Assembly (NCBI RefSeq): GCF_035317345.1
Contig: NZ_JAYKTU010000002.1
Length of the DNA stretch: 64,000 nucleotides
Reading direction: 5' to 3' (one strand)
Source of the DNA: Cellvibrio fontiphilus
GTDB taxonomy: Bacteria > Pseudomonadota > Gammaproteobacteria > Pseudomonadales > Cellvibrionaceae
Shown here: positions 26,158 to 35,396 of the stretch, piece by piece
Layout of the letters: every line of letters starts with the position of its first letter
How positions within the stretch are numbered: position 1 is the first letter of the stretch
Notes under the pieces: generated by a model
Told to the model about the DNA's origin: nothing
What the model saw: only the letters and a program-made list of their open reading frames with translations
Database searches by the model: none
Translations under genes and position numbers: made by a program

Positions 26158-27669
26158 TTACCCCTGCGTAATACAGTTACGTCCATTTTGTTTGGAGAGG
26201 TAGAGTAATTCATCGGCGCGATTAATTGCTTCCTCCAAAGCTTCACCCTCTTTGAGTAAGACCAAGCCACCACTCAAGGTGATGGGACTTTTGTCCGCAG
26301 CAATACGCGTGAACTGGGCCTGGGCGCGTATACGCTCGGCGACAGCCCGCGCGTCTGCAGGCTTGTCCAATTGAATAAGCATGATGAATTCCTCACCACC
26401 CCAGCGGCAGAACACATCAAACGGCCGACAGGCTTTTAGCAGGTTTGCCCCCAGTTGTTTAAGTACCAGATCACCTTCGGCGTGACCGTAGCTGTCGTTG
26501 ATTTTTTTAAAATGGTCTATGTCCATCATCAGTACCGCCACGCTCAGCCCCTTGCGCTGGGCCAGGGCGATAGCACCTTCGGCAGCTTCAAAAAAACCGC
26601 GACGATTCAAGGCTTGGGTGAGCGGATCAACGCGCGTTAACCGGGTTACCTCGGCAAGGCTGCGCTGCAAACGCAATGACACTATGGCGAGGATAGTGAC
26701 CAGGGTTACCACAAACCAAACCCCCAGGCTCTCGCGCATGGCTGCGTGCCACAACTGGGCCGAAGTAAGGCGGTGCACCAACCAGAGTTCATCTTCAATA
26801 ATCCAGCGGCTCAACCATAGATCACCCTGCTCACCCTTATCCCAGGGGCTGAGGCTGGCGGTAAGTGGCGGATAAAGTGTCAGCTCCGGCACAAAACCAC
26901 TTTGCCGCGCAATCAGGCGCTGGTGTTCGCTAATCAACATGGTTTCACCCGCTGCCGCCCCGACCCGGGTTAGCTTTTCCAGGGTGTGCACACTCAAATC
27001 CAGCGCCACCATGCCTAGAAACTTATCGCGAACGTAAATCGGCTGTGCAAAGGTGACTATCCAGCCTTTACCGGCCAGATCGCGATACGGGCCTTTCAAA
27101 ATCATACGCCGCTGCGGGTTCTGCTCTGACCCACCCTCCAGCCAGTAGCCACTGGTGTAAATATCCGGCGTGAAATGGAATTGTTCGGGTGTAACTTGCG
27201 GGGCAATGTATACAAACTGGTTGCGCGACTGGTAATAGAGCCAGGCAAGCTCCTGACCCAACTCCAGGGCGGGCAGAATTTGAGCATCCATCGCCAGAGC
27301 CGCATGAATTTCGCGCTCCACCGGAGCACTCAGGGGAAGGCTGGCAGACCCCGTCAAACTACCGGCGATGTCCTCGCGCTCCAGCGCCCACACGCCAAGG
27401 GCCGGATACTCACGCACATTGTGCTTGTCCGTACCCGGCTCCACCCCAACCTGGTAACGCCCCAAAAACAGGTTATTCATTACCTGTACCCGGTCGCGCT
27501 GCAGGGCGACAAATTGGTGAATCAACTCATAACGGCTTTTAAAGGTTTGCTCCACTTCGGTTTTGAGCCGGTTGATGTGGCGATAAAACGTCGCTGCACA
27601 CAGGCTTATGCAGATAACAACCAATACTCCAATAACCATTAATGTGTGTTGTCGCGACATCACCTTCAT
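26158..27669 (-). CDS. Membrane diguanylate cyclase with extracytoplasmic sensor
   Basis: 503 residues from the ATG at 27669, which has GGAGG six bases upstream; the frame to 27873 has no such support. A membrane helix near residues 7-27 (TLMVIGVLVVICISLCAATF), a periplasmic sensor of about 270 residues with Cache-like features (GKGWIVTFAQPIYVRDKFLGMVALDL), a second helix near residue 300-325 (GVWFVVTLVTILAIVSLRL) and a GGDEF domain with CRWGGEEFIMLI (GGEEF active site). Expected to synthesise c-di-GMP in response to a periplasmic small molecule. Confidence 0.92.
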   Translation of the reverse strand: MKVMSRQHTLMVIGVLVVICISLCAATFYRHINRLKTEVEQTFKSRYELIHQFVALQRDRVQVMNNLFLGRYQVGVEPGTDKHNVREYPALGVWALEREDIAGSLTGSASLPLSAPVEREIHAALAMDAQILPALELGQELAWLYYQSRNQFVYIAPQVTPEQFHFTPDIYTSGYWLEGGSEQNPQRRMILKGPYRDLAGKGWIVTFAQPIYVRDKFLGMVALDLSVHTLEKLTRVGAAAGETMLISEHQRLIARQSGFVPELTLYPPLTASLSPWDKGEQGDLWLSRWIIEDELWLVHRLTSAQLWHAAMRESLGVWFVVTLVTILAIVSLRLQRSLAEVTRLTRVDPLTQALNRRGFFEAAEGAIALAQRKGLSVAVLMMDIDHFKKINDSYGHAEGDLVLKQLGANLLKACRPFDVFCRWGGEEFIMLIQLDKPADARAVAERIRAQAQFTRIAADKSPITLSGGLVLLKEGEALEEAINRADELLYLSKQNGRNCITQG

Positions 27670-27879
27670 GGTGAGCCTCCAGCATTGGGTTGATCTGCCT
27701 GCCACTTGATCCATTAAGTAAAGCCCAGCGTTAAAGGTTCCACAAACAAGCGCCATGTTTAACCCGACGACAAGCAGCGATTGCTGCACACTTGTAACTA
27801 AACGTCGAGAAATGTAAATGCGGTTGCCGCTGCAACACGCCTTGCTTAGGCTCGTGAAGATAGTTGTGTACAAGCACCC

Positions 27880-27909
27880 AAGTGTTTAATTCAGAACACT
27901 TTCTATAAC
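27880..27909 (+). promoter_or_regulatory. Inverted repeat upstream of RND operon
   Basis: AAGTGTT (27880-27886) and AACACTT (27895-27901), perfect 7-bp arms with 8-base spacer, immediately before TATAAC (27904-27909), a possible -10. Candidate operator for the efflux operon 50 bases downstream; no linked regulator gene is seen. Confidence 0.4.
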
Positions 27910-27958
27910 AAAAACAAAAACCTACAGAATCAACCAATCTTTCAATACGGACTTTTTC

Positions 27959-29116
27959 ATGCCTCAAATTCTCGCTCGTTTATCGCCCGGCCAACGCTGG
28001 TTGACTATTGTCGCTGCTGTTCTGGTATTGCTCGCCATTTGGTTTTTTGGCTTGCGCGAAGCACCGGTAAAACGCCCGCCGCCGCCCAACCCCTGGATGG
28101 GGCCAACCCCGGTTCATGTGGTGACTGCCACCAGAGAGAATTTGCAGGTGCGAATTAAAGCCATTGGCAGTGTGGCACCGCTGAATACAGTCACAGTGCG
28201 CAGCCGGGTGGAAGGCCCCTTGTTGCGCCTGTTATTCACTGAAGGCCAGCAGGTAAAAGCGGGCGATGTGTTGGCGGAAATTGACCCGGCGCCCTACAAG
28301 GTGCGCCTCTCCCAAGCCGAAGGCACCCTGCAGGAAACCCGCGCGCAGTTAAAAAATGCGGAAGAAGATCTGGCGCTCTACCAAAACCTGCTCACTAAAA
28401 ACTCCATCGCCAAACAGCAGTTTGATAAACAACAGGCCTTGGTTGAACAGCTGCGCGGCACCTTGAAAAACCACACAGCCCAGGTAGAGGATGCGCGTTT
28501 GCAGCTGTCCTACACCCGCATCACCGCACCGATCAGTGGCCGTACCGGTCTGCGCAAGGTGGATGTGGGTAATCTGATTAAAACCAGCGATGCAGAAGGT
28601 TTGGTTACCATCACCCAAACCCAGCCGATTGCCGTGATGTTTACCATCCCCGAGAACCAATTACTCGCGGTGCGCAGTGCCTTTACCAGCGCCCAGCAGA
28701 ACAAGGCGGTGTTGCCGGTAGAAGCCTGGGATCGCAGCGAACAGCAATTGTTGGCGACCGGCGCCCTGACGACTCTGGATAACCAGATCGATATCACCAC
28801 CGGCACCCTGAAGCTAAAAGCCGAATTCGATAATGCCGACGACAGCCTCTTTCCCAACCAGTTTGTAAATGCGCGCCTGCAGGTGCAAACCCTGGAAAAC
28901 GCCATCACCATTCCCGCGGATACCGTGCAGTACGGCTCCAAGGGCACCTATGTGTACACCATCGACGACGGCAAAGCGAAAATGCGCCAACTGAAATTAG
29001 GCGCCACCGAGGGCACCAAAGTCGCGGTGCTGGAAGGCCTGGAAGAAGGTGAGCAAGTGGTATTGGAAGGCCTTGATCGCCTCCATGAAGGTAAAGATGT
29101 GAAGGTGATGGAATGA
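27959..29116 (+). CDS. mdtA: RND efflux periplasmic adaptor, MdtA-like
   Basis: 385 residues. N-terminal hydrophobic helix (WLTIVAAVLVLLAIWFFGL), then lipoyl half-motifs VRSRVEGPLLRLLFTEGQQV and ISGRTGLRKVDVGNLIKTSD, an alpha-helical hairpin between them, and a C-terminal barrel (VLEGLEEGEQVVLEGLDRL). It bridges the inner-membrane pump and an outer-membrane channel. The stop overlaps the next ATG by four bases. No outer-membrane factor gene is in the window. The symbol follows the MdtABC arrangement; orthology is likely but not proven. Confidence 0.9.
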   Translation: MPQILARLSPGQRWLTIVAAVLVLLAIWFFGLREAPVKRPPPPNPWMGPTPVHVVTATRENLQVRIKAIGSVAPLNTVTVRSRVEGPLLRLLFTEGQQVKAGDVLAEIDPAPYKVRLSQAEGTLQETRAQLKNAEEDLALYQNLLTKNSIAKQQFDKQQALVEQLRGTLKNHTAQVEDARLQLSYTRITAPISGRTGLRKVDVGNLIKTSDAEGLVTITQTQPIAVMFTIPENQLLAVRSAFTSAQQNKAVLPVEAWDRSEQQLLATGALTTLDNQIDITTGTLKLKAEFDNADDSLFPNQFVNARLQVQTLENAITIPADTVQYGSKGTYVYTIDDGKAKMRQLKLGATEGTKVAVLEGLEEGEQVVLEGLDRLHEGKDVKVME

Positions 29117-32100
29117 GTTTATCCAAACCCTTTATTTTGCGCCCGGTCGCCACCTCGCTGCTGATGCTGGCGATGTTGCTGGCCGGTATTTTGGGCTATC
29201 GCCTTTTGCCGGTAGCGGCGCTGCCGCAGGTGGATTACCCGATCATCCAGGTATTCACCTTTAACCCCGGCGCCAGCCCGGACGTTATGGCGCGTACCGT
29301 CACTGCGCCACTGGAGCGCAGCCTGGGGCAGATTCCGGGCTTGAAACAAATGTCGTCCACCAGCTCCACCGGCGCCTCTATTATCACCCTGCAATTTTCA
29401 CTGGAAATCGATTTGGGCGTGGCCGAACAAGAAGTGCAAGCGGCGCTCAATACCGCTAATAGCCTGCTGCCCAATGACCTGCCCACGCCGCCGATTTATC
29501 GCAAGGTAAACCCCGCCGATACCCCTATTGTCACCCTCGCCGTCACTTCAGCCAGCCTGCCACTACCGGAGGTTTACGACCTGGTGAACACCCGCATGGC
29601 GCAGAAACTCGCGCAGCTGCCGGGTGTGGGAATGGTGAGTTTGGCAGGGGGCCAGCGCCCGGCGATTCGCATCAAGGTCAACCCCAATGCCCTGGCCAGC
29701 ACCCAGCTGAGTCTGGAGCAGGTGCGCAGTGCAGTGGTCACCGCCAATACCAATCAACCCAAGGGCAGCTTTGACGGCGAGTATCGCTCCACCATGCTGG
29801 ATGCCAACGACCAGATGCGCTCGGTGCAGGAATACCGCGATTTACTGATCAGCTGGCGCGATGGCTCACCGCTGCGTTTGGGTGATGTCGCCACCGTGGA
29901 AAATGGCGCTGAGGATCGCTTCCTCGCCGCCTGGGCCAACGAGCAACCGGCGGTGCTGGTGAATATCCAGCGTCAGCCGGGCGCCAATGTGATCGATGTG
30001 GCTGACAGCATCGCCGAACTCTTGCCCAAGCTGACCGCCACCCTGCCCGCCGCCGTGAATGTAGCGGTACTGACTGACCGCACCGAAAGTATTCGCGCTT
30101 CCATTCGCGACGTGCAAAAAGAACTGATTTTTGCGATTTTTCTGGTGGTTGCGGTAACCCTCGTATTCCTGCGCTCCATTCCCGCCACCATTATTCCCAG
30201 CCTCGCGGTGCCGCTGTCGCTGGTGGGCACCTTTGCGGCCATGTATTTCCTGGATTTCTCCATTAATAACCTCACGCTCATGGCGCTCACCATTGCCACC
30301 GGCTTTGTGGTGGATGATGCCATCGTCATGTTGGAGAACATCGCCCGCCACCGCGAGCAGGGGGAATCGCCCTTGCAGGCAGCGCTCAAGGGCGCGGGTG
30401 AAATTGGTTTTACGCTGGTTTCGCTCACCTTGTCACTGATTGCGGTGCTTATACCGCTGCTGTTTATGGGCGACTTGGTGGGGCGGCTGTTCCAGGAGTT
30501 TGCGATTACCCTCGCCATCGCCATCAGTATTTCGCTGGTGGTGTCCCTCACACTCACCCCCATGATGTGTGCGCGTATGCTGAAAAATGCGCCCAATCAC
30601 GATGAGGAGACCGATTTTATCGGGCGGGTCATCACGCGCTACGGGCGCGGGCTGGACTGGGTACTGCAACACCAAACCGCCGCCATGCTGGTAATGATTG
30701 GCACCATACTGCTCACCGCCGGTTTGTACCTGGCCGTACCCAAAGGCTTTTTCCCGGTGCAGGACAGCGGTGCGATTCAGGCCGTGACAGAGGCGCCGCA
30801 GGATATTTCCTTTAGCGCCATGGCAGAAAAACAGCAGCAGCTGGCGGAACAGATACTGCAAGATGAAGACGTCGCCAGCCTGTCGTCATTTATCGGTGTG
30901 GATGGCAGTAATACCACCCTCAACTCCGGTCGCCTGCTGATCAACCTCAAACCCCACGACGAACGCGATACGCACGCCAGCCAGATCATCGACCGCTTGC
31001 GCGAGCAGATCAAAAGCGTCACTGGCATTACCGCCTGGTTCCAACCGGTGCAGGAACTGAGTATTGAAGACCGGGTGAGCCGCACCCAGTACCAGTTCAG
31101 CCTGACCACGCCAGACAGCAGCGAACTGGATATTTGGGTGCCGCGGTTACTTGAGCGACTGCGGCAGGAACCGGCGCTGGCGGATGTAGCCGCCGACCTG
31201 CAGAGCCGTGGCCTGCAAGCCTATGTGGAAATTGACCGTGATGCCGCCGCGCGCCTGGGTGTGCGTATTAGCGATATTGCCGGCGCCCTGCAAACCGCCT
31301 ACGGCCAGCGCCAGATTGCCACCCTGTTTACCCAGGCCAACCAGTATCGCGTGGTATTGGAAGTGGACCCGGACTACGCCCAGGGCATCAGTTCGCTGGA
31401 AAATACCTATGTCGCCAGCAGCAATGGCACCCCCATATTGCTGTCCACCCTCGCCAAGGTAAGCCAGCGCCCGGCGCCGTTGCTAATCAACAACCAGGAG
31501 CAATTCCCCTCCACCACCTTCTCCTTCAACCTTGCTAGCGGCGCCTCACTGGGTGCAGCGATAGAGGCCATCCAGGCGGTAGAGGCGGAAATCGACATGC
31601 CTGCCACCCTGGAGCTGCGTTTCCAGGGGGCCGCCGAAGCCTTCCGCGCCTCGCTTAGCAACACACTCTGGCTGATCCTTGCGGCGATTGTGACCATGTA
31701 CATAGTGCTGGGGGTTTTGTATGAGAGTTTTATCCACCCGGTCACCATTCTCTCCACCCTGCCCTCGGCCACGGTAGGCGCGCTACTGGCGCTGCTTATT
31801 ACTGGCCAACCGCTGGATTTGATTGCGGTAATCGGCGTCGTACTGCTGATCGGGCTGGTGAAAAAGAACGGCATCATGATGGTGGACTTTGCGCTGGACG
31901 CCCAACGCACGCTTGGTATGTCGCCGCGTGAAGCAATCCATCGCGCCGCCTTGATGCGCTTTCGCCCCATTCTTATGACCACGCTCGCCGCCCTGTTTGG
32001 CGCCATCCCGCTTATGCTCGCCTCCGGTTCCGGCGCCGAATTGCGCCAGCCTTTGGGCCTGGTGATGGTGGGTGGCCTGCTGGTGAGCCAGGTATTAACC

Positions 32101-32184
32101 CTGTTCACCACGCCGGTGGTGTACTTGTTTTTTGATCGTTGGGTAAACAAGCCCACCTCCGAATTGATTGCGGAGGAGGCGTAA
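29113..32184 (+). CDS. mdtB: RND efflux permease, MdtB-like
   Basis: 1023 residues, the expected length. Twelve transmembrane helices in two repeats with two large periplasmic loops. N-terminus FILRPVATSLLMLAMLLAGI, and proton-relay helix 4 region FVVDDAIVMLENIARH with the paired Asp residues. Expels drugs, bile salts or other amphipaths with proton exchange, together with the MdtC-like partner. Starts four bases inside mdtA and ends just before the mdtC-like start, so all three are one operon. Confidence 0.93.
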   Translation: MSLSKPFILRPVATSLLMLAMLLAGILGYRLLPVAALPQVDYPIIQVFTFNPGASPDVMARTVTAPLERSLGQIPGLKQMSSTSSTGASIITLQFSLEIDLGVAEQEVQAALNTANSLLPNDLPTPPIYRKVNPADTPIVTLAVTSASLPLPEVYDLVNTRMAQKLAQLPGVGMVSLAGGQRPAIRIKVNPNALASTQLSLEQVRSAVVTANTNQPKGSFDGEYRSTMLDANDQMRSVQEYRDLLISWRDGSPLRLGDVATVENGAEDRFLAAWANEQPAVLVNIQRQPGANVIDVADSIAELLPKLTATLPAAVNVAVLTDRTESIRASIRDVQKELIFAIFLVVAVTLVFLRSIPATIIPSLAVPLSLVGTFAAMYFLDFSINNLTLMALTIATGFVVDDAIVMLENIARHREQGESPLQAALKGAGEIGFTLVSLTLSLIAVLIPLLFMGDLVGRLFQEFAITLAIAISISLVVSLTLTPMMCARMLKNAPNHDEETDFIGRVITRYGRGLDWVLQHQTAAMLVMIGTILLTAGLYLAVPKGFFPVQDSGAIQAVTEAPQDISFSAMAEKQQQLAEQILQDEDVASLSSFIGVDGSNTTLNSGRLLINLKPHDERDTHASQIIDRLREQIKSVTGITAWFQPVQELSIEDRVSRTQYQFSLTTPDSSELDIWVPRLLERLRQEPALADVAADLQSRGLQAYVEIDRDAAARLGVRISDIAGALQTAYGQRQIATLFTQANQYRVVLEVDPDYAQGISSLENTYVASSNGTPILLSTLAKVSQRPAPLLINNQEQFPSTTFSFNLASGASLGAAIEAIQAVEAEIDMPATLELRFQGAAEAFRASLSNTLWLILAAIVTMYIVLGVLYESFIHPVTILSTLPSATVGALLALLITGQPLDLIAVIGVVLLIGLVKKNGIMMVDFALDAQRTLGMSPREAIHRAALMRFRPILMTTLAALFGAIPLMLASGSGAELRQPLGLVMVGGLLVSQVLTLFTTPVVYLFFDRWVNKPTSELIAEEA

Positions 32185-32191
32185 AGTCCCT

Positions 32192-35100
32192 ATGAACATC
32201 GCAGAACCATTTATAAAAAGACCCGTCGCCGCCAGCTTGTTGGCATTGGCGATTGTGTTGCTGGGGCTATTGTCCTGGCGCATGCTGCCGGTGGCGCCCT
32301 TGCCGCAGGTGGATTTTCCGGCCATCCAGGTTTACGCAGGCTTGCCCGGTGCCAGCCCCGAGTCCATGGCGGCAACAGTGGCTACGCCTTTGGAGAGAGC
32401 CCTGGGTAGTATTCCGGGGGTGACGGCGATCAACTCCAACTCCACCCAAGGCTCTACCTTTATCTGGGTGGAATTTACCCTGGATCGCGATTTGGATTCC
32501 GCCGCACGCGATGTGCAGGCGGCGCTGAATGCGGCGCGCGGCCAGTTGCCGGCCGGTATGCCGGGCAACCCCGGCTATCGCAAAATCAGCCCCTCACAGG
32601 CGCCGATTATGGCGCTGGCACTCAGCTCACCCAACCTGGCGCCCAGTGCGCTCTACGATGCTGCCTCCACCATCCTTGCGCAAAAACTCGCACAAATTAA
32701 AGGCGTGGGGCAAGTAGGTATAGACGGCGCTTCGCTACCGGCAGTGCGCATCCAGCTCAACCCCAACGCGCTCGCCAACTATGGCATAGCACTGGATGAG
32801 GTGCGCAATGCCATCAGCAATGCCAATGTGCTGCGTCCTCTGGGTGTACTGGAGGAGGATGACACTCGCTGGCAGGTGCGCACCAATGAAAGCCTGCGCA
32901 GTGCCGCGGATTACAGCAATCTGGTGATCCGCTACGGCGATGCCGGGCCGGTGCGCCTGCAAGACGTAGCCACCCTGAGCGACTCCACCGAAAACCGCTA
33001 TACCGATGGTTTCCACAACCGCAGCTCAGCCGTCACCCTGACCGTAAGCAGGCAAACCGGCGCCAACATAGTGGAAACCATCGACGCCATTAACGCCCAA
33101 CTGCCCGCCTTGCGCGCACTTATGCCGGGCGACACCGAATTGAAGGTGGTGATGGACCGCTCCCCCGGTATTCGCGCCACCCTCAAGGAAGCTGAAATTA
33201 CCCTCTCGCTGGCGGTATTACTGGTGGTTGCCGTGGTGTGGATGTTTCTCGGCAGCGCGCGCAGTGCACTTATCCCCAGCCTGGCCATTCCAGTGGCGAT
33301 AATCGGCGCGTTTGTGGTGATGTACCTCTACGGTTTTTCGCTCAATAACCTCTCGCTGATGGCGCTCATAGTCGCTGCCGGTCTGGTAGTGGATGACGCC
33401 ATAGTGGTATTGGAAAATATCAAGCGTCACATAGAGCGCGGCCTTCCGCCCATGCAGGCGGCAGTGCTGGGCGCTCGCGAAGTAGGGTTTACCCTGCTGG
33501 CGATGAACATCACCCTGGTTGTGATTTTTGTGTCCATCCTGATCATGGGTGGGGTAGTGGAAAAACTGTTCCGCGAGTTCTCCATCACCCTCGCCGCTGC
33601 CATGCTCATATCACTGCTCGTGTCCCTCAGCCTTACGCCCGCGCTCTGCGCCCAGCTGTTAAAGAAATCACCCACACAAGCGGAGGGCACCCGCTTGTTT
33701 GATGAAATAAAGCAGGGTTACGGCATAGCTCTGGCTTGGGCACTGCGCCATAGCCGGGTGGTGATGCTGCTTCTGGCCGGGGTCATCGGCGTGAATATTT
33801 ATCTGTATGTGGATATACCCAAAACCATGTTGCCGGAGCAGGACACCGGGCAAGTCACCGCCTGGATTCGCGGCGATGATGGTTTTTCCTTTCAGTTAAT
33901 GCAGCCCAAAATTCAGGAATTCCGCAAAGTGCTGCTCGCTGACCCGGCAGTGGAAGATGTCTTTGGCGCCAGTGGTGGCGGCAATGGCGTAAGTAACGCA
34001 TGGGTGAGGGTGAGCCTTAAACCCATGGCCGAACGTGGCGTGAGTGTGCATGAAGTGGTTGATCGCATTCGCCGCGAGATTCCGAGTATCCCCGGCGCCA
34101 TGATGATGATCGGGCCGGATCAGGACATTCGACTGTCGTCTCCCTTTAGCCGCAGCCAGCACGAAATCCTACTGCTGTCTGACGATTTAAAGCTGATGTT
34201 CAAGTGGGCGGCCAAAATCACTACCGCTATGGAAAGTATGCCGGAAGTAACCGAGGTGGATGGCGTAAAAGAGGAAGGCACACAACAGGTTGTACTGACT
34301 ATCGACCGCGAAACTGCCCAGCGTTTGGGCGTGGATATGGCCACCGTTGCCACCCTGCTGAACAACTCCTTCTCGCAGCGGCAGGTATCCACCATGTACG
34401 ACCGCATGAACCAGTACCGGGTGGTGATGGAGCTGGAGCCGGGTTATACCGCCTCACCCAAAGTATTGGAGCAGCTGCAGGTGATCACCCGCGATGGCAA
34501 ACGCGTTCCCCTCTCTACCTTTTCCAGCTTTGACTATGGTTTGGCCGAGGACAGGGTGCGTCACACCAACCAATTCGCGTCCGAGAGTATTGGTTATGCC
34601 GTCGCTGAGGGTTTTACGCCAGAGCAGGCGCGCCTCGCCATAGAGCAAAAACTGGCTGACTTGATGGTGCCCAAAGAGGTTTATCTGGCCAGCGCCGGCA
34701 CCAGTCGCCCCGGTTGGGGGCCAAGCACACCAGGTATGGCGCAGGACCCCGCAATACTTATCGCCTGTGTTCTATTGGCGGTTTATTTGATTTTGGGGAT
34801 TTTGTACGAAAGCACCATCCACCCGCTGACCATTCTGTCCACCCTGCCCTCAGCCGGTATTGGTGCGCTCCTGGCATTGCGGCTGAGTGATACCCCTTTC
34901 AGCCTGATCGCCATGCTCGGCCTGTTTTTGCTCATTGGCATAGTGATGAAAAACGCGATTTTGATGATCGACTTTGCCCTGGAACTGGAGCGCAAAGAGG
35001 GACTCTCCTCGCGCGATTCCATCTTTCAGGCGGCGATGATGCGCTTGCGCCCCATCATGATGACCAACCTCGCCGGGCTCTTGGGCGCCCTACCCCTGAT

Positions 35101-35293
35101 CCTCGGCAGCAACGAAGGCTCCGAACTGCGCACACCTCTGGGCATCACCATCATTGGCGGCTTGGCGGTAAGCCAGTTGCTTACCCTGTTCACTACCCCG
35201 GTGGTGTATTTGTACATGGAAAAACTGCGCAATTGGGGTTTGGGCCACAAGCCCCAACCTGCCGGCGCCACCCCCGCAAAAGCCACTGATTAA
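32192..35293 (+). CDS. mdtC: RND efflux permease, MdtC-like
   Basis: 1033 residues from the ATG at 32192 (MNIAEPFIKRPVAASLLALA), with GGAGGAGG upstream inside the mdtB end; the frame start at 32168 adds a basic stretch unlike the family. Same 12-helix RND layout with LVVDDAIVVLENIKRH carrying the two proton-relay Asp residues. Two different adjacent permeases after one adaptor is the diagnostic MdtABC pattern, in which MdtB2C trimers form the pump. Confidence 0.93.
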   Translation: MNIAEPFIKRPVAASLLALAIVLLGLLSWRMLPVAPLPQVDFPAIQVYAGLPGASPESMAATVATPLERALGSIPGVTAINSNSTQGSTFIWVEFTLDRDLDSAARDVQAALNAARGQLPAGMPGNPGYRKISPSQAPIMALALSSPNLAPSALYDAASTILAQKLAQIKGVGQVGIDGASLPAVRIQLNPNALANYGIALDEVRNAISNANVLRPLGVLEEDDTRWQVRTNESLRSAADYSNLVIRYGDAGPVRLQDVATLSDSTENRYTDGFHNRSSAVTLTVSRQTGANIVETIDAINAQLPALRALMPGDTELKVVMDRSPGIRATLKEAEITLSLAVLLVVAVVWMFLGSARSALIPSLAIPVAIIGAFVVMYLYGFSLNNLSLMALIVAAGLVVDDAIVVLENIKRHIERGLPPMQAAVLGAREVGFTLLAMNITLVVIFVSILIMGGVVEKLFREFSITLAAAMLISLLVSLSLTPALCAQLLKKSPTQAEGTRLFDEIKQGYGIALAWALRHSRVVMLLLAGVIGVNIYLYVDIPKTMLPEQDTGQVTAWIRGDDGFSFQLMQPKIQEFRKVLLADPAVEDVFGASGGGNGVSNAWVRVSLKPMAERGVSVHEVVDRIRREIPSIPGAMMMIGPDQDIRLSSPFSRSQHEILLLSDDLKLMFKWAAKITTAMESMPEVTEVDGVKEEGTQQVVLTIDRETAQRLGVDMATVATLLNNSFSQRQVSTMYDRMNQYRVVMELEPGYTASPKVLEQLQVITRDGKRVPLSTFSSFDYGLAEDRVRHTNQFASESIGYAVAEGFTPEQARLAIEQKLADLMVPKEVYLASAGTSRPGWGPSTPGMAQDPAILIACVLLAVYLILGILYESTIHPLTILSTLPSAGIGALLALRLSDTPFSLIAMLGLFLLIGIVMKNAILMIDFALELERKEGLSSRDSIFQAAMMRLRPIMMTNLAGLLGALPLILGSNEGSELRTPLGITIIGGLAVSQLLTLFTTPVVYLYMEKLRNWGLGHKPQPAGATPAKATD

Positions 35294-35299
35294 AAAAAA

Positions 35300-35326
35300 G
35301 CCAGAGAGTCACTTCGACACTCTGGC
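35300..35326 (+). terminator. Hairpin after RND operon
   Basis: GCCAGAG (35300-35306) pairs with CTCTGGC (35320-35326), with an inner GTC/GAC pairing after one mismatch. No T-tract on the plus strand, but an A-tract precedes it, so it would fit the minus strand better; termination here is uncertain. Confidence 0.45.
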
Positions 35327-35396
35327 ATAGCACTGCTATATTTTTGATCTACTCCCCGCGGGTTTTGGGGAGACTTTCTGAAGGAATGGAAGACCC

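Noticed and set aside
27670..27873. N-terminal extension of the Cache-GGDEF protein
   Set aside because: GGAGG lies just before the ATG at 27669; the extra 68 residues look like translated promoter.
31407..32156. A 249-codon minus-strand frame over the mdtB-like gene, and similar frames at 29973-30596 and 30433-30861
   Set aside because: These mirror the GC-rich third-position pattern of the RND permease genes and show no family motif.
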